Source: an uncultured Methanomassiliicoccaceae archaeon (GTDB lineage: Archaea; Thermoplasmatota; Thermoplasmata; Methanomassiliicoccales; Methanomethylophilaceae). Taken from it: DNA of 55,040 nucleotides. The stretch is taken from assembly GCA_905187815.1 (NCBI GenBank), contig CAJJJM010000009.1, positions 1 through 55,040 on the forward strand. The letters run 5' to 3'. Below the pieces are notes generated by a model. The model was not told where the DNA came from, did no database searches, and saw only the letters and a list, made by a program, of their open reading frames with translations. The translations under genes were made by a program, and so were the position numbers. Below are positions 23,418 through 32,156 of this stretch, one piece after another (the stretch's first letter is position 1; each line of letters starts with the position of its first letter).

Positions 23418-25526
23418 ATGTTCCAACTGGCGGTCTACGGCAAGGGCGGCATAGGGAAATCGACGATGTCTGCCAACATCTCCCTGATGCTGGCACAGCG
23501 CGGCCACACGGTCATGCAGATCGGGTGCGACCCCAAGCACGACTCCACGAGACTGCTCCTGGGAGGGGGATCCCAGAGGACGGTCCTGGATTACGTGCGC
23601 GAGGTCCCCGAGGGCGACCGCAGACTGGAAGATGTCATGGTCGAGGGGTCCGGAGGGGTCCTCTGCATCGAGTCCGGAGGCCCGGAACCCGGAATCGGAT
23701 GCGCGGGTCGCGGGATCCTGACCGCGTTCGAGACCATCGGCCGTCTAGGGGCGGACAGGGTCGGGGCCGATGTGAGGATCTACGATGTCCTGGGCGATGT
23801 CGTGTGCGGCGGGTTCGCCGTCCCCCTAAGGGAGGAGAACGCCGACGGAGTGATCATAGTCACCTCAGGGGAGTTCATGGCACTGTACGCCGCGAACAAC
23901 ATCATGAAAGGTATCAGGAGGTTCACGCCCGAGAGGCCCCGCCTGATAGGCATAGTGCTGAACTCCCGCGGGGTCGAAGGGGAGGAGGAGACCGTAGGCA
24001 GGTTCGCCGCGGCCACAGGCACCCGTGTGATCGCAACTGTCCCCAGGGACAGGCTGTTCGCATCGGCGGAGCCCGCCGGTCGCACCGTATGCGAGCTCTT
24101 CCCCGGATCGGACGCCGCGAAGGCCGTCGGCGCGATCGTCGATAGGATAGAGGTTGTGATCTCGGGCGCAGGCATGGACATCCCCTCGCCCCTGGACGAC
24201 GACCAGCTCTCGGACCTTGCCGCCGGGAGGGAGATCCGTCCCGGCAGACGAAACGCCGCCGACCTGCCGACATGTCCCGGATGCGCCCGGTCCACTTCGA
24301 GGCGGCAGAAGTACTCCTGCGCCTCCTGCGGCGCAGTCATGGCCCTGGCGAGGCTCAGGGACTCCGCAGTCATCATCCACGGGCCCCGCAGCTGCGCCTA
24401 TCTGATGGATTCGGCGTATCTGAGCACGGTGGCAGACCTCTACACGGGCGGGGTCTACGACGACCCGATGCCAGACAACATCTACTGCACGTGCATGGAC
24501 GACAGCGCCGCCATATTCGGTGGAGCGGATTCCCTCCGCGGTACGATGGAGTCGGCATATGCCGACGGTTTCAGGGAGGTGGCGGTCGTGACAACATGCG
24601 TGTCGGGGATGATAGGGGACGACTGCGATGCCGTCGCCAGAGGTTTCCGTTCGTCGTATCCGGACGTCGGGACGACCGTCCTGAGCACCGACGGGGTGAT
24701 CAACGGCGACTACCTCGACGGGACGGATGCCGCCGTCTCCGAGCTGATCCGTTCCATAGATCCCTCGGTGGGTCCAGTCCCCGGAGAGGTCAACCTGATC
24801 GGGGCAAGCTTCTTCGACCTCCAGTGCCCGGATGCCGCGGCAGAGCTGAGGCGCATGCTCGGCGTATTCGGGCTAAGGGTCAACTGCCGTCTCCTGGATG
24901 ACACGACCATGGGGTCTGTCAGGGGCTTCTGCCGCGGGACGGTTGATATACTACTGAACGAGGACCGCGCATCCGACTTCGAGGACAGGGTCGTGGCCAG
25001 GCTCGGACGGTCCCGCGAGAGGGTACGGCTCCCGACCGGTCCGTACGAGTATGCGGGATGGCTACGCAGGATGTCCGAGGTCACCGGCATCCCATGCGAA
25101 GCCGAGGAGGATTGGGCCAGGTCGATGATGTCACGCTTCATGGAGGATCACAGGGATGTCTTCGAGGGGAGGAGGATCGTCCTGTCCACAGTGATTCCCA
25201 GGAACATGGACTGGCTGGTGGACGCCCTCACGGACATGGGTGCCGTGATCGTCCGTTTCGGGTACGCCAAGGGTCCTGACGAGCGTTGCGGCGTCACCGC
25301 CCGCTATCGCGACATGCTGACCTTCGACTACGGAAAGAATGGGATGTCGGAGGACTGGGATGCCCTGCACCCGGACCTGCTCCTGTACGATCTGGACATT
25401 CCCGACGGCTATCCCGGACGGAGCATGAGGCTGTCGAGGATCGGTCCGGGGATCGTCCCTCCGCTGCGGCTGCTCGGTTCGATATCGGACGTCCTGTCGA
25501 CAGGGTCGAGGGGGTGTCCGGAATGA
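23418..25526 (+). CDS. Nitrogenase-like fusion: NifH-type Fe protein joined to NifD-type half
   Basis: Residues 1 to about 265 are a complete Fe protein: P-loop GKGGIGKST (8-16), switch region CDPKHDST (37-44), and both [4Fe-4S] ligands in EPGIGCAGRG (Cys95) and GDVVCGGFAVP (Cys130). After a linker of about 20 residues comes a NifD/BchN-like domain with CPGC (286, 289), SCASCGAV (301, 304), HGPRSC (326) and TTCVSGMIGDD (394), the three cysteine positions that hold a P-cluster-type centre. No FeMo-cofactor His ligand is evident. The length (702) equals one NifH plus one NifD-like chain. Nitrogen fixation is therefore unlikely; reduction of a tetrapyrrole or another substrate, as in DPOR or CfbCD, is the closest analogy. 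Its stop overlaps the next start. Confidence 0.85.
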   Translation: MFQLAVYGKGGIGKSTMSANISLMLAQRGHTVMQIGCDPKHDSTRLLLGGGSQRTVLDYVREVPEGDRRLEDVMVEGSGGVLCIESGGPEPGIGCAGRGILTAFETIGRLGADRVGADVRIYDVLGDVVCGGFAVPLREENADGVIIVTSGEFMALYAANNIMKGIRRFTPERPRLIGIVLNSRGVEGEEETVGRFAAATGTRVIATVPRDRLFASAEPAGRTVCELFPGSDAAKAVGAIVDRIEVVISGAGMDIPSPLDDDQLSDLAAGREIRPGRRNAADLPTCPGCARSTSRRQKYSCASCGAVMALARLRDSAVIIHGPRSCAYLMDSAYLSTVADLYTGGVYDDPMPDNIYCTCMDDSAAIFGGADSLRGTMESAYADGFREVAVVTTCVSGMIGDDCDAVARGFRSSYPDVGTTVLSTDGVINGDYLDGTDAAVSELIRSIDPSVGPVPGEVNLIGASFFDLQCPDAAAELRRMLGVFGLRVNCRLLDDTTMGSVRGFCRGTVDILLNEDRASDFEDRVVARLGRSRERVRLPTGPYEYAGWLRRMSEVTGIPCEAEEDWARSMMSRFMEDHRDVFEGRRIVLSTVIPRNMDWLVDALTDMGAVIVRFGYAKGPDERCGVTARYRDMLTFDYGKNGMSEDWDALHPDLLLYDLDIPDGYPGRSMRLSRIGPGIVPPLRLLGSISDVLSTGSRGCPE

Positions 25527-26719
25527 TCAACGGACCGGACGGCCTCACAGGGGCGATCATGGCGATAGAGAGCATCCCCGGGGCGACGGTCCTGCTCCAC
25601 GGGCCCGGAGGATGCAGGATCAGGAACTCGCTCCTCTCCATGGCCCTGGTCCCGAGGGAGGACAGGGTCTGGGGCGCGTACAGGGAGCCTTTCTATGCAG
25701 GGTACTCGCGCGTGCCCGCATCGTACATCGATGGAGAGGACTTCGTCGGCGGGGCCGTTCACAGGCTCGAGGAGGCCCTGGAGGTCGTGAGGAGGGAGGG
25801 GGCAGAGCTGATAGCGATAATCGATTCCCCCGGGGCATCGCTGATGGCCGACGACCACAGGAGGGCGATGTCCGATCTCGGGATGGATGACGACGTCATC
25901 GTGATGGACGGGCAGACGATGTCCGCCCCGATGCGCCGCACCTACGGCAGGACGCTCGGGGAGGTCCTCCGCCGGCTGTCCCCAGGGAGGGGCCCCGTAC
26001 GTAAGGGAACCGTCTGCATCCTCGGGCTCACCGTCCTGGACCCTTGCTGGGAGGATGTGCTGGAGGAGTTCAGCGCCTACCTCGGGGACATGGGCCTGGA
26101 GGTCCTGTGCTCCCCCGGAGCAGGGGCCTCCGTCTCCGATCTGAGGCGGTCCGTCGAAGCGGAGTACTGCGTGACGGTGTGTCCGGAGTCGTCCGATGGC
26201 GTCTCCGGGTTCTACCGCGATGCCGGCGTCGAGGTCGTGTGTCCAGACGACGCCCCCGTGGGATTCGATTCCACACGCAGATGGATACTCGATGTCGCCG
26301 AGGCCACGGGGCGCGATCCGTCAGTGGCCCTCGAGCGGCTCGGTCGCAGGGAGGGACGCGCCCGGAGGAAGGCCGACGGTATGAGGTACGGGATGATGAG
26401 GATCGAGGGGATGACGTTCTCTGCGTGCGCCCCGCCGTCGGTGCTGCGCCCTCTCGCGTCCTGGCTGGGCGGGCTCGGCATGGTGTCCGTCTCCCTGATC
26501 GAGGAGGACGCCAACCCGTCCCGTATGGTGCCCGCGGACATCGTGTTCTGCGATGGGAACACTGCGCTGAGGATGGAGTCCGGGCGCAGGTGCAGGGCCT
26601 CGGTCTCGACGGGCGGGGCGGTGCTGGGCTCCGACGGGTTCATCACCAGGACGATCTACGGATCGGCGGGAGCGGAGCACATCCTCGACACCGTCCTGAG
26701 GGCATCCAGGGGACGCTGA
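25523..26719 (+). CDS. Nitrogenase component 1-like partner subunit (NifK/BchB position)
   Basis: The 398-residue protein starts at ATG 25523, overlapping the fusion gene's stop (ATGA), and has nitrogenase component 1 layout: LTGAIMAIESIPGATVLLHGPGGC at the start, then a Rossmann-like segment (VCILGLTVLDPCWEDV) and a later FSACAPPSVLRPLASWLGGLG. Only one of the three cluster cysteines is present: Cys31 in GPGGC. The first is absent (NGPDGLTGA) and the third is replaced (DSPGASL). With three cysteines from the NifD-like half, the dimer would have four ligands, enough for one [4Fe-4S] cluster as in BchN-BchB. That is inference from motif positions. Confidence 0.8.
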   Translation: MINGPDGLTGAIMAIESIPGATVLLHGPGGCRIRNSLLSMALVPREDRVWGAYREPFYAGYSRVPASYIDGEDFVGGAVHRLEEALEVVRREGAELIAIIDSPGASLMADDHRRAMSDLGMDDDVIVMDGQTMSAPMRRTYGRTLGEVLRRLSPGRGPVRKGTVCILGLTVLDPCWEDVLEEFSAYLGDMGLEVLCSPGAGASVSDLRRSVEAEYCVTVCPESSDGVSGFYRDAGVEVVCPDDAPVGFDSTRRWILDVAEATGRDPSVALERLGRREGRARRKADGMRYGMMRIEGMTFSACAPPSVLRPLASWLGGLGMVSVSLIEEDANPSRMVPADIVFCDGNTALRMESGRRCRASVSTGGAVLGSDGFITRTIYGSAGAEHILDTVLRASRGR

Positions 26720-26772
26720 CCGCCCCCGTCGTTGACTATATATTCACGCGCGCGTTCCTACGCGCGGTTATA

Positions 26773-29052
26773 ATGTCCAAAGTCTGCATATGCGTCGCAT
26801 GGCCCTATTCGAACGGCCCCATCCACCTGGGGCATCTTGCCGGGTCGCTCCTGCCGCCCGACATATTCAGCAGGTACAACCGTCTCATCGGTAACGAGGT
26901 CCTCATGGTCGGAGGCTCCGACCAGCACGGCACCCCCATCACCGTCTCCGCCGAGAAGCACAACATGACCCCGGAGGAGTACGCCAACAAGTACCATGAG
27001 ATCAACAAGAAGGCCATCGAGGACATGGGCATCGAGTTCAGCCTCTTCAACAAGACCCACTGCCCCACCCACTTCGAGGTGGTCCAGAAGATCTTCCTCG
27101 ATCTGAAGGAGAAGGGTTACATCTATCCCAAGGAGACGAACCAGTACTACTGTCCCAAATGCCAGCGCTTCCTCCCCGACAGGTACGTGGAGGGCGTGTG
27201 TCCCAAGTGCGGGGCGGAGAAGACCCGCAGCGACCAGTGCGACAGCTGCGGGACGACCTTCGAGCCCGGAGACCTCCTGCAGCCCTACTGCACCCTCTGC
27301 GGCACCGCGCCGGAGATCAGGCCCACGGAGCACTTCTTCCTGAAGCTCAGCGCGTTCACCGACAGGCTGAAGGAGTACGTGGCCGACAAGGACTACTGGA
27401 GGTCCAACGTCAAGACGTTCACCAAGAACTGGCTCGACGAGGGCATCCACGACAGGGCCATCACCAGGGACATGTCCTGGGGAGTCCCGATCCCGGTGGA
27501 GGGATGGGAGGACAAGGTCATCTACGTCTGGTTCGAGGCCGACATCGGATACCTCAGCGCCTCCGTGGAGCACTCCAGGATGATCGGGAAGCCCGACGAC
27601 TGGGAGAGGTTCTGGAAGGACCCCGAGGTCAAATCGTACTACTTCATCGGAAAGGACAACATCCCGTTCCACTCCATCATCTGGCCCGCCATCCTCATGG
27701 GAATAGGCGGCGTCAACCTGCCCTACGACATCCCTGCCAACGAGTACCTCATGCTCAGCGGCGGTAAGCTCTCGAAGAGCCGCGGAGGCGCCATCGACGT
27801 CCCGAGCGTCCTGGAGAACTTCGATGCGGATCTCGTCAGGTACTACCTCTCCGTCAACATGCCCGACACCCACGACTCGGACTTCTCATGGGAGGACTTC
27901 CAGACCAAGGTCAACAACGAGCTCGTAGCCGCCCTCGGGAACTACTACCACAGGTGCCTCAGCTTCACCAAGAAGAACTTCGGCACGATCCCGGAGCCCG
28001 ACCAGTCCGATGCCGCCAAGGAGGTCCACGACGAGATCGCGAAGGCCCTGGAGGAGTACAACGAGTGCCTCTCCCACTGCGACTTCAAGAAGGGCATCAA
28101 GGCCGTCATGGAGCTGGCCCGCTTCGGCAACAGGTACTTCGACTCCGTCAAGCCCTGGGCCCTCGTGAAGGAGGACAAGGAGCAGTGCGGAAGGGTCCTG
28201 AACACCAACCTCGAGCTGGTGAAGGCCCTGGCAGTGATGTCCTGGCCGTTCATGCCCAGGTCCTCCGAGAGGATCTGGGGATTCCTCGGGTACGACGGCT
28301 CCATCGAGCAGGCCGGACTGGACGAGGCCCTCAGGCCTCTGAAGGTCGGACAGGAGCTCAGGGAGTCCGTGCCCGTATACAAGAAGGTCGAGATCAAGCA
28401 CGAGGAGGAAGAGGAGCCCGTCCAGGAGCAGAAGAAGGAGAAGAAGGAGAAGAAGCAGGAGCAGCCCCAGAAGGAGGCCGCCCCCTCGGGACCCTTCGCC
28501 GACTTCAGGAGGATGGACATCAGGGTGGGGACCATCATCTCGGTGGAGGACCACCCGGATGCCGAGAAGCTCTACATCCTCAAGATCGACCTCGGGGAGG
28601 AGGAGCCCAGGCAGATCGTCACAAACCTCAAGACGGTCTACTCCAGGGACCAGATGCTCAACAGGAGGCTGCTGGTCATCGCCAACCTCAAGCCCGCCAA
28701 GTTCCGCGGCGTCAAGTCCGACGGAATGCTCATGGCGCTGGACGACGAGGACCTCGGAGGCCATGCGATCAAGCTGCTGAAGCCCTCCGCGGACGTCCCC
28801 AACGGGACCAGGATCGACTGCGGGCTCGAGTGCTCCTCGTCCAGGATCGAGGTGAAGCACTGCGAGGCCGTGGACATACGCGTCGGAAAGCTCCAGAACG
28901 GACACATCCTCGGAGGTAACGTCCCTGAGGACTGCCCGGACATCTGTGCGCTCGTCTACGACGGGGACGTAAGGGTCCCCATGGGAGACGGCAAGGGCTG
29001 CTACATCACCGTCGACGACGATGACTTCCTGGACGGTGCGAGGGTCAGATGA
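26773..29052 (+). CDS. metG: Methionyl-tRNA synthetase with C-terminal tRNA-binding domain
   Basis: The 759-residue enzyme shows class I motifs: AWPYSNGPIHLGHLAG (HIGH), zinc knuckles (CPKCQRF, CPKCGAEK, CDSCG, CTLCG), YVWFEADIGYLSA, and KLSKSRGG (KMSKS). After a Lys/Glu-rich linker (residues about 540-575) comes a tRNA-binding EMAP/Trbp111-like domain (FADFRRMDIRVGTI, later KSDGMLMAL) used for dimerisation or tRNA affinity. About 95 further residues follow and look like a second, degenerate copy (VKHCEAVDIRVGKLQNG). ATG 26773 is preceded by CTATATATT at 26735-26743. The stop overlaps the next gene. Confidence 0.95.
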   Translation: MSKVCICVAWPYSNGPIHLGHLAGSLLPPDIFSRYNRLIGNEVLMVGGSDQHGTPITVSAEKHNMTPEEYANKYHEINKKAIEDMGIEFSLFNKTHCPTHFEVVQKIFLDLKEKGYIYPKETNQYYCPKCQRFLPDRYVEGVCPKCGAEKTRSDQCDSCGTTFEPGDLLQPYCTLCGTAPEIRPTEHFFLKLSAFTDRLKEYVADKDYWRSNVKTFTKNWLDEGIHDRAITRDMSWGVPIPVEGWEDKVIYVWFEADIGYLSASVEHSRMIGKPDDWERFWKDPEVKSYYFIGKDNIPFHSIIWPAILMGIGGVNLPYDIPANEYLMLSGGKLSKSRGGAIDVPSVLENFDADLVRYYLSVNMPDTHDSDFSWEDFQTKVNNELVAALGNYYHRCLSFTKKNFGTIPEPDQSDAAKEVHDEIAKALEEYNECLSHCDFKKGIKAVMELARFGNRYFDSVKPWALVKEDKEQCGRVLNTNLELVKALAVMSWPFMPRSSERIWGFLGYDGSIEQAGLDEALRPLKVGQELRESVPVYKKVEIKHEEEEEPVQEQKKEKKEKKQEQPQKEAAPSGPFADFRRMDIRVGTIISVEDHPDAEKLYILKIDLGEEEPRQIVTNLKTVYSRDQMLNRRLLVIANLKPAKFRGVKSDGMLMALDDEDLGGHAIKLLKPSADVPNGTRIDCGLECSSSRIEVKHCEAVDIRVGKLQNGHILGGNVPEDCPDICALVYDGDVRVPMGDGKGCYITVDDDDFLDGARVR

Positions 29053-29708
29053 AGGCGGACCTCCACGTCCACACATGCTTCTCCAACGATGGGAAGACCA
29101 CGATGGAGGAGCTGCTCGAGTACGCCGAGCGCCACGGCATCGGCTGTGTCGCCGTGACGGACCACAACGAGTTCCAGGCTTACGAGAGGTTGAAGGACAA
29201 CGGGAGGATCATAATCATCCCGGCGGAGGAGGTCTCCTCCGCCGAGGGACACATCGTCGCCCTGGGGATCGACAGGCTCATTCCCAGGGACATGTCCATC
29301 CAGGACACCATCGATGCGATCCACGAGGCAGGCGGATACGCCTTCGCTGCGCACCCTTACAGGTGGTGGTCAGGTCTGGGGGAGAAGAACACCCTCAGCT
29401 ATCCCTTCGACGGCATAGAGGCCAGGAACGGGCGTTCGACACCCCGCGGGAACAGGAGGTCGGAGAAGCTGGCGAAACGCATCGGCAAGCCGATGACCGC
29501 CGGAAGCGATGCCCACAGCCCGCACCGCATAGGGGAGGGGTATGTGGAGCTCCCGGACACTCTGACCACTTGGCAGGAGGTCCTGGACTACATCATGCAC
29601 AATCCCGCGCCCATCGTCTGCAGCAACAGCCGCCATCTCAAGGCCACGCTCAGATATGGCATCAAATCAATCGGGGAGTGGCTGCTCCGCGGTTGCAAGA
29701 AGATGTGA
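29049..29708 (+). CDS. PHP-domain phosphoesterase, short form
   Basis: The 219-residue protein has KADLHVHTCFSNDG, CVAVTDHNEF, IIPAEEVSSAEGHIVALG, FAAHPYRWW and MTAGSDAHSP, the full metal-ligand set of PHP phosphoesterases. It lacks any extra domain. The ATG overlaps the metG stop (ATGA), so translation is coupled, but no functional link with aminoacylation is obvious. It is distinct from the PHP gene at 18.7-19.8 kb, sharing motifs only. The substrate is unknown. Confidence 0.85.
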   Translation: MKADLHVHTCFSNDGKTTMEELLEYAERHGIGCVAVTDHNEFQAYERLKDNGRIIIIPAEEVSSAEGHIVALGIDRLIPRDMSIQDTIDAIHEAGGYAFAAHPYRWWSGLGEKNTLSYPFDGIEARNGRSTPRGNRRSEKLAKRIGKPMTAGSDAHSPHRIGEGYVELPDTLTTWQEVLDYIMHNPAPIVCSNSRHLKATLRYGIKSIGEWLLRGCKKM

Positions 29709-29836
29709 CCATTAATCGGTCTGGAAACCTTTTACTTTAATTTTATTCGAGTGATCTACATATTTTGTGGAACAATTCTATGTAGATTATGAGAAATAAT
29801 AAAATATGATGAAATAAAACTATAAGATTGGTTATA

Positions 29837-30883
29837 ATGCACATCTTCGACTATCGGTTCCTCAAGGATTTCACAGTGTCCATGAGGGTTCTCAATCGCG
29901 TATCAAAGTTGGAGGGATTCAACCAAAAATGCAAGGTTCTTGGGATGGAGAGGCAGTCAATCCTCGAGAGCATGGAGCGCATCGCGATTGTCCTATCCAC
30001 TCGTGATTCCAATGCAATCGAGGGGATAGGTACGACGGCTGAACGTATGGTGCCGTTGATAGTCGGAGATACAAAGCCGATCGGGCATTCCGAATCGGAG
30101 ATTCTCGGCTATGGCGATTGTCTCAGACACATCCATCAGAATTATGCAGACCTCGTACTGTCTACAGAAACGATTCTCAAATTATACGGCATATTGATGT
30201 CGTACACGGATGTGGATCCAGTCTTCAAGACTAGGGATAACGTCATTATCGACAGATCGCCACAGGGGGAGATCTTGAAGGTCCATAGGACAGTCCCTTA
30301 TCAGCACGTGGAGAAGGCCATGGACGACATGATCGCATCATACTGGGAAGCCAGGAACGACACAGATATCAACAATCTTCTGTTGATTCCATGTTTCATC
30401 GTTGATTTCCTTCGCATTCATCCATTCATCGATGGGAACGGACGTATGTCAAGGCTTCTTACAACTCTGCTTCTCTATCAGGAGGGCTATGACATCTGCA
30501 GATACGTGTCATTGGAATCCAAGATCAGGTCCAATCTCAAGGGGTACTATGATGCTCTGGAGAGTTCCGAGGAGGGTTGGTTTGACAATGCATCATCCTA
30601 CGAGCCGTTCATCGATTACTTCCTGGGAGTACTTTTCCTCTCCTATCGCGAGTATGACCGGAGATTGGCTCATGCGTTCCAGAACAAGGGCAAATCCGGT
30701 GCCGTGAGGGATCTGGTACTCAATATGAACATGCCAGTATCCAAGAGGGATCTCATTTCCATGCTTCCGGGTATCTCTGAAGCGACGATTTCATCAGAGC
30801 TCAAACGTTTGCTCGATGCGGGAGAGATTGTCAAGATAGGTTCCACGCGTTCGGCACGTTACATCTCCGCCGATCGCAGATGA
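29837..30883 (+). CDS. Fic family protein with C-terminal winged helix
   Basis: The 348-residue protein carries the Fic motif HPFIDGNGRMSR (His195), which transfers AMP to hydroxyl side chains. An N-terminal SNAIEG (58-63) fits the inhibitory (S/T)xxxE(G/N) helix that blocks ATP in self-inhibited Fic proteins. The C-terminal 70 residues (KRDLISMLPGISEATISSEL) look like a winged helix. Targets are unknown. The gene and its upstream region are clearly AT-richer than neighbours, suggesting recent acquisition. ATG 29837 is preferred over TTG 29828; TTATAATG directly at the start gives no help. Confidence 0.85.
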   Translation: MHIFDYRFLKDFTVSMRVLNRVSKLEGFNQKCKVLGMERQSILESMERIAIVLSTRDSNAIEGIGTTAERMVPLIVGDTKPIGHSESEILGYGDCLRHIHQNYADLVLSTETILKLYGILMSYTDVDPVFKTRDNVIIDRSPQGEILKVHRTVPYQHVEKAMDDMIASYWEARNDTDINNLLLIPCFIVDFLRIHPFIDGNGRMSRLLTTLLLYQEGYDICRYVSLESKIRSNLKGYYDALESSEEGWFDNASSYEPFIDYFLGVLFLSYREYDRRLAHAFQNKGKSGAVRDLVLNMNMPVSKRDLISMLPGISEATISSELKRLLDAGEIVKIGSTRSARYISADRR

Positions 30884-31284
30884 TCAGTTTCTGAGAAGGG
30901 AATCCAGAGAGCTCGATGGTGTGTATCCTTTCCTTGACAGGAGATTCCAAACGTCCACGGTGAGATCCATTGTCCAGTGTCTAACTTAGAGGAGAACTTG
31001 GTCGTGATGATCTCCACATGGGGCGATAACGTCAGACACCTATGTTCGAATAGGTGTTCGGCCCATTCATCCCATAGAATTCGATGATACGCAGGACGAT
31101 CTTGATGTTGTCACCAGGTCTCTGGACCTGGTGTTATCTGAACGTGGGAATCAAATCCATGGGGGCGACACGATGTCGTACGCGTTGAAAAGAATCCAGA
31201 TGTATTCAAGGTGCAAGAACTGTGAAGAGGAGAATGAGGAAGTAAAGGGGTTGGATAATGGCGCCCCTTCCCGGGACGCCGTTT
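30884..31284. other. Degenerate intergenic region with two hairpins and a possible gene remnant
   Basis: No intact gene is supported. On the minus strand 30884-30970 encodes a 28-residue tail (MDLTVDVWNLLSRKGYTPSS...), and adjacent frames up to about 31110 read protein-like but are broken, as in a decayed gene. Two perfect hairpins occur: 31036-31043 with 31050-31057, and 31112-31120 with 31125-31133 around TCTG. Composition matches the AT-richer Fic gene. Confidence 0.35.
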
Positions 31285-31833
31285 TCACACCATGAGGCTG
31301 GCGGACCTGAGCTCGGCGGCGATCTTGTCAACGGCGCGGGTGACGTCCTCGGGGACCTTCGCACCGGTGCAGACCATCTTACCGGATCCGAACAGAAGGA
31401 CGACGACCTTGGGATCGTCGAGCCTGTAGACGAGACCGGGGAACTGCTCGGGTTCGTACTCGACCTTCTCGAGTCCCAGTGTGATGGCCACTGTGTTGAG
31501 GTTGATCTCCTGCTCCAGGTCGGAGGAGGCGACGATGTTCTGAACCTCGATCTTGGGCTCGATAGTGATGTGTACATCGGCCTTCTCAAGGTCCTTGGCG
31601 ACCTTGGTGATGGCGACCTTCACGTCCTCGCGGCATTTGGCGCCCGTGCAGACGACCTTTCCGCTCCTGAAGATCAGGGTGGCGGTCTTGGGCTCCTTGA
31701 GTCTGTAGACGAGACCGGGGAACTGCTGGGGGTTGTACTCGGCACCCTCCAGAGCGTCTTCAATCTTGTTCAGGTCGAGTTCCTGACCAAGGTATGTCGA
31801 GGCTACCACGTTCTCAATGTTCATTTTGGCCAT
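31285..31833 (-). CDS. tbp: TATA-box binding protein
   Basis: The 182-residue protein is two imperfect direct repeats of about 90 residues, each with the TBP core: IENVVAST ... FPGLVYRLKEPKTATLIFRSGKVVCTGAK and IQN-like VQNIVASS ... FPGLVYRLDDPKVVVLLFGSGKMVCTGAK. It recognises TATA boxes with TFB to recruit archaeal RNA polymerase. Length matches archaeal TBP, and there is no acidic tail. AT-rich TATA-like elements (31850-31870, minus strand TTTATAAATACTATTTAA) lie upstream of ATG 31833. Confidence 0.97.
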   Translation of the reverse strand: MAKMNIENVVASTYLGQELDLNKIEDALEGAEYNPQQFPGLVYRLKEPKTATLIFRSGKVVCTGAKCREDVKVAITKVAKDLEKADVHITIEPKIEVQNIVASSDLEQEINLNTVAITLGLEKVEYEPEQFPGLVYRLDDPKVVVLLFGSGKMVCTGAKVPEDVTRAVDKIAAELRSASLMV

Positions 31834-31960
31834 CTTTTCACCGAGGGGGGCTACTTAAATAGTATTTATAAAGGTTTCCATAGAAACGACAGTTGGATGA
31901 CATAAATGCAATGCATTTACGTCAGATTACAGAGCAATCGAAGAGAGAAGAGAAAATGGA

Positions 31961-32030
31961 GTCGAGGGAGGGGATCGAACCCCCGTCTGCGGATCTGCAG
32001 TCCGCCCCATAGCCACTGTGGTACCTCGAC
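31961..32030 (-). tRNA. tRNA-Cys (GCA)
   Basis: Read leftward, the acceptor arm GTCGAGG pairs with CCTCGAC, the anticodon arm GCGGA/TCCGC closes loop CTGCAGA (anticodon GCA), and the T arm GGGGG/CCCTC closes TTCGATC. The D stem has three good pairs (CCA/TGG). The variable loop is AGAC. No intron and no encoded CCA. Confidence 0.95.
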
Positions 32031-32156
32031 GCAAGGGTCCCGATTGTTTGTTCATATAAAAGACTTTTGTGGTGTCCCGACACGCGTCAGGATGTCTGGC
32101 ATATGCACCATCCGGGCCATGGCAATGTTAGTAATACAGCCAGTCGTTTTCCGTCC

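Noticed and set aside
23418..26719. True nitrogen-fixing nitrogenase
   Set aside because: No FeMo-cofactor ligands, incomplete P-cluster cysteines in the partner, and no nifB/E/N genes nearby.
27886..29076. 396-residue leftward frame
   Set aside because: Antisense shadow of metG; the leucine run reflects the Lys/Glu linker codons.
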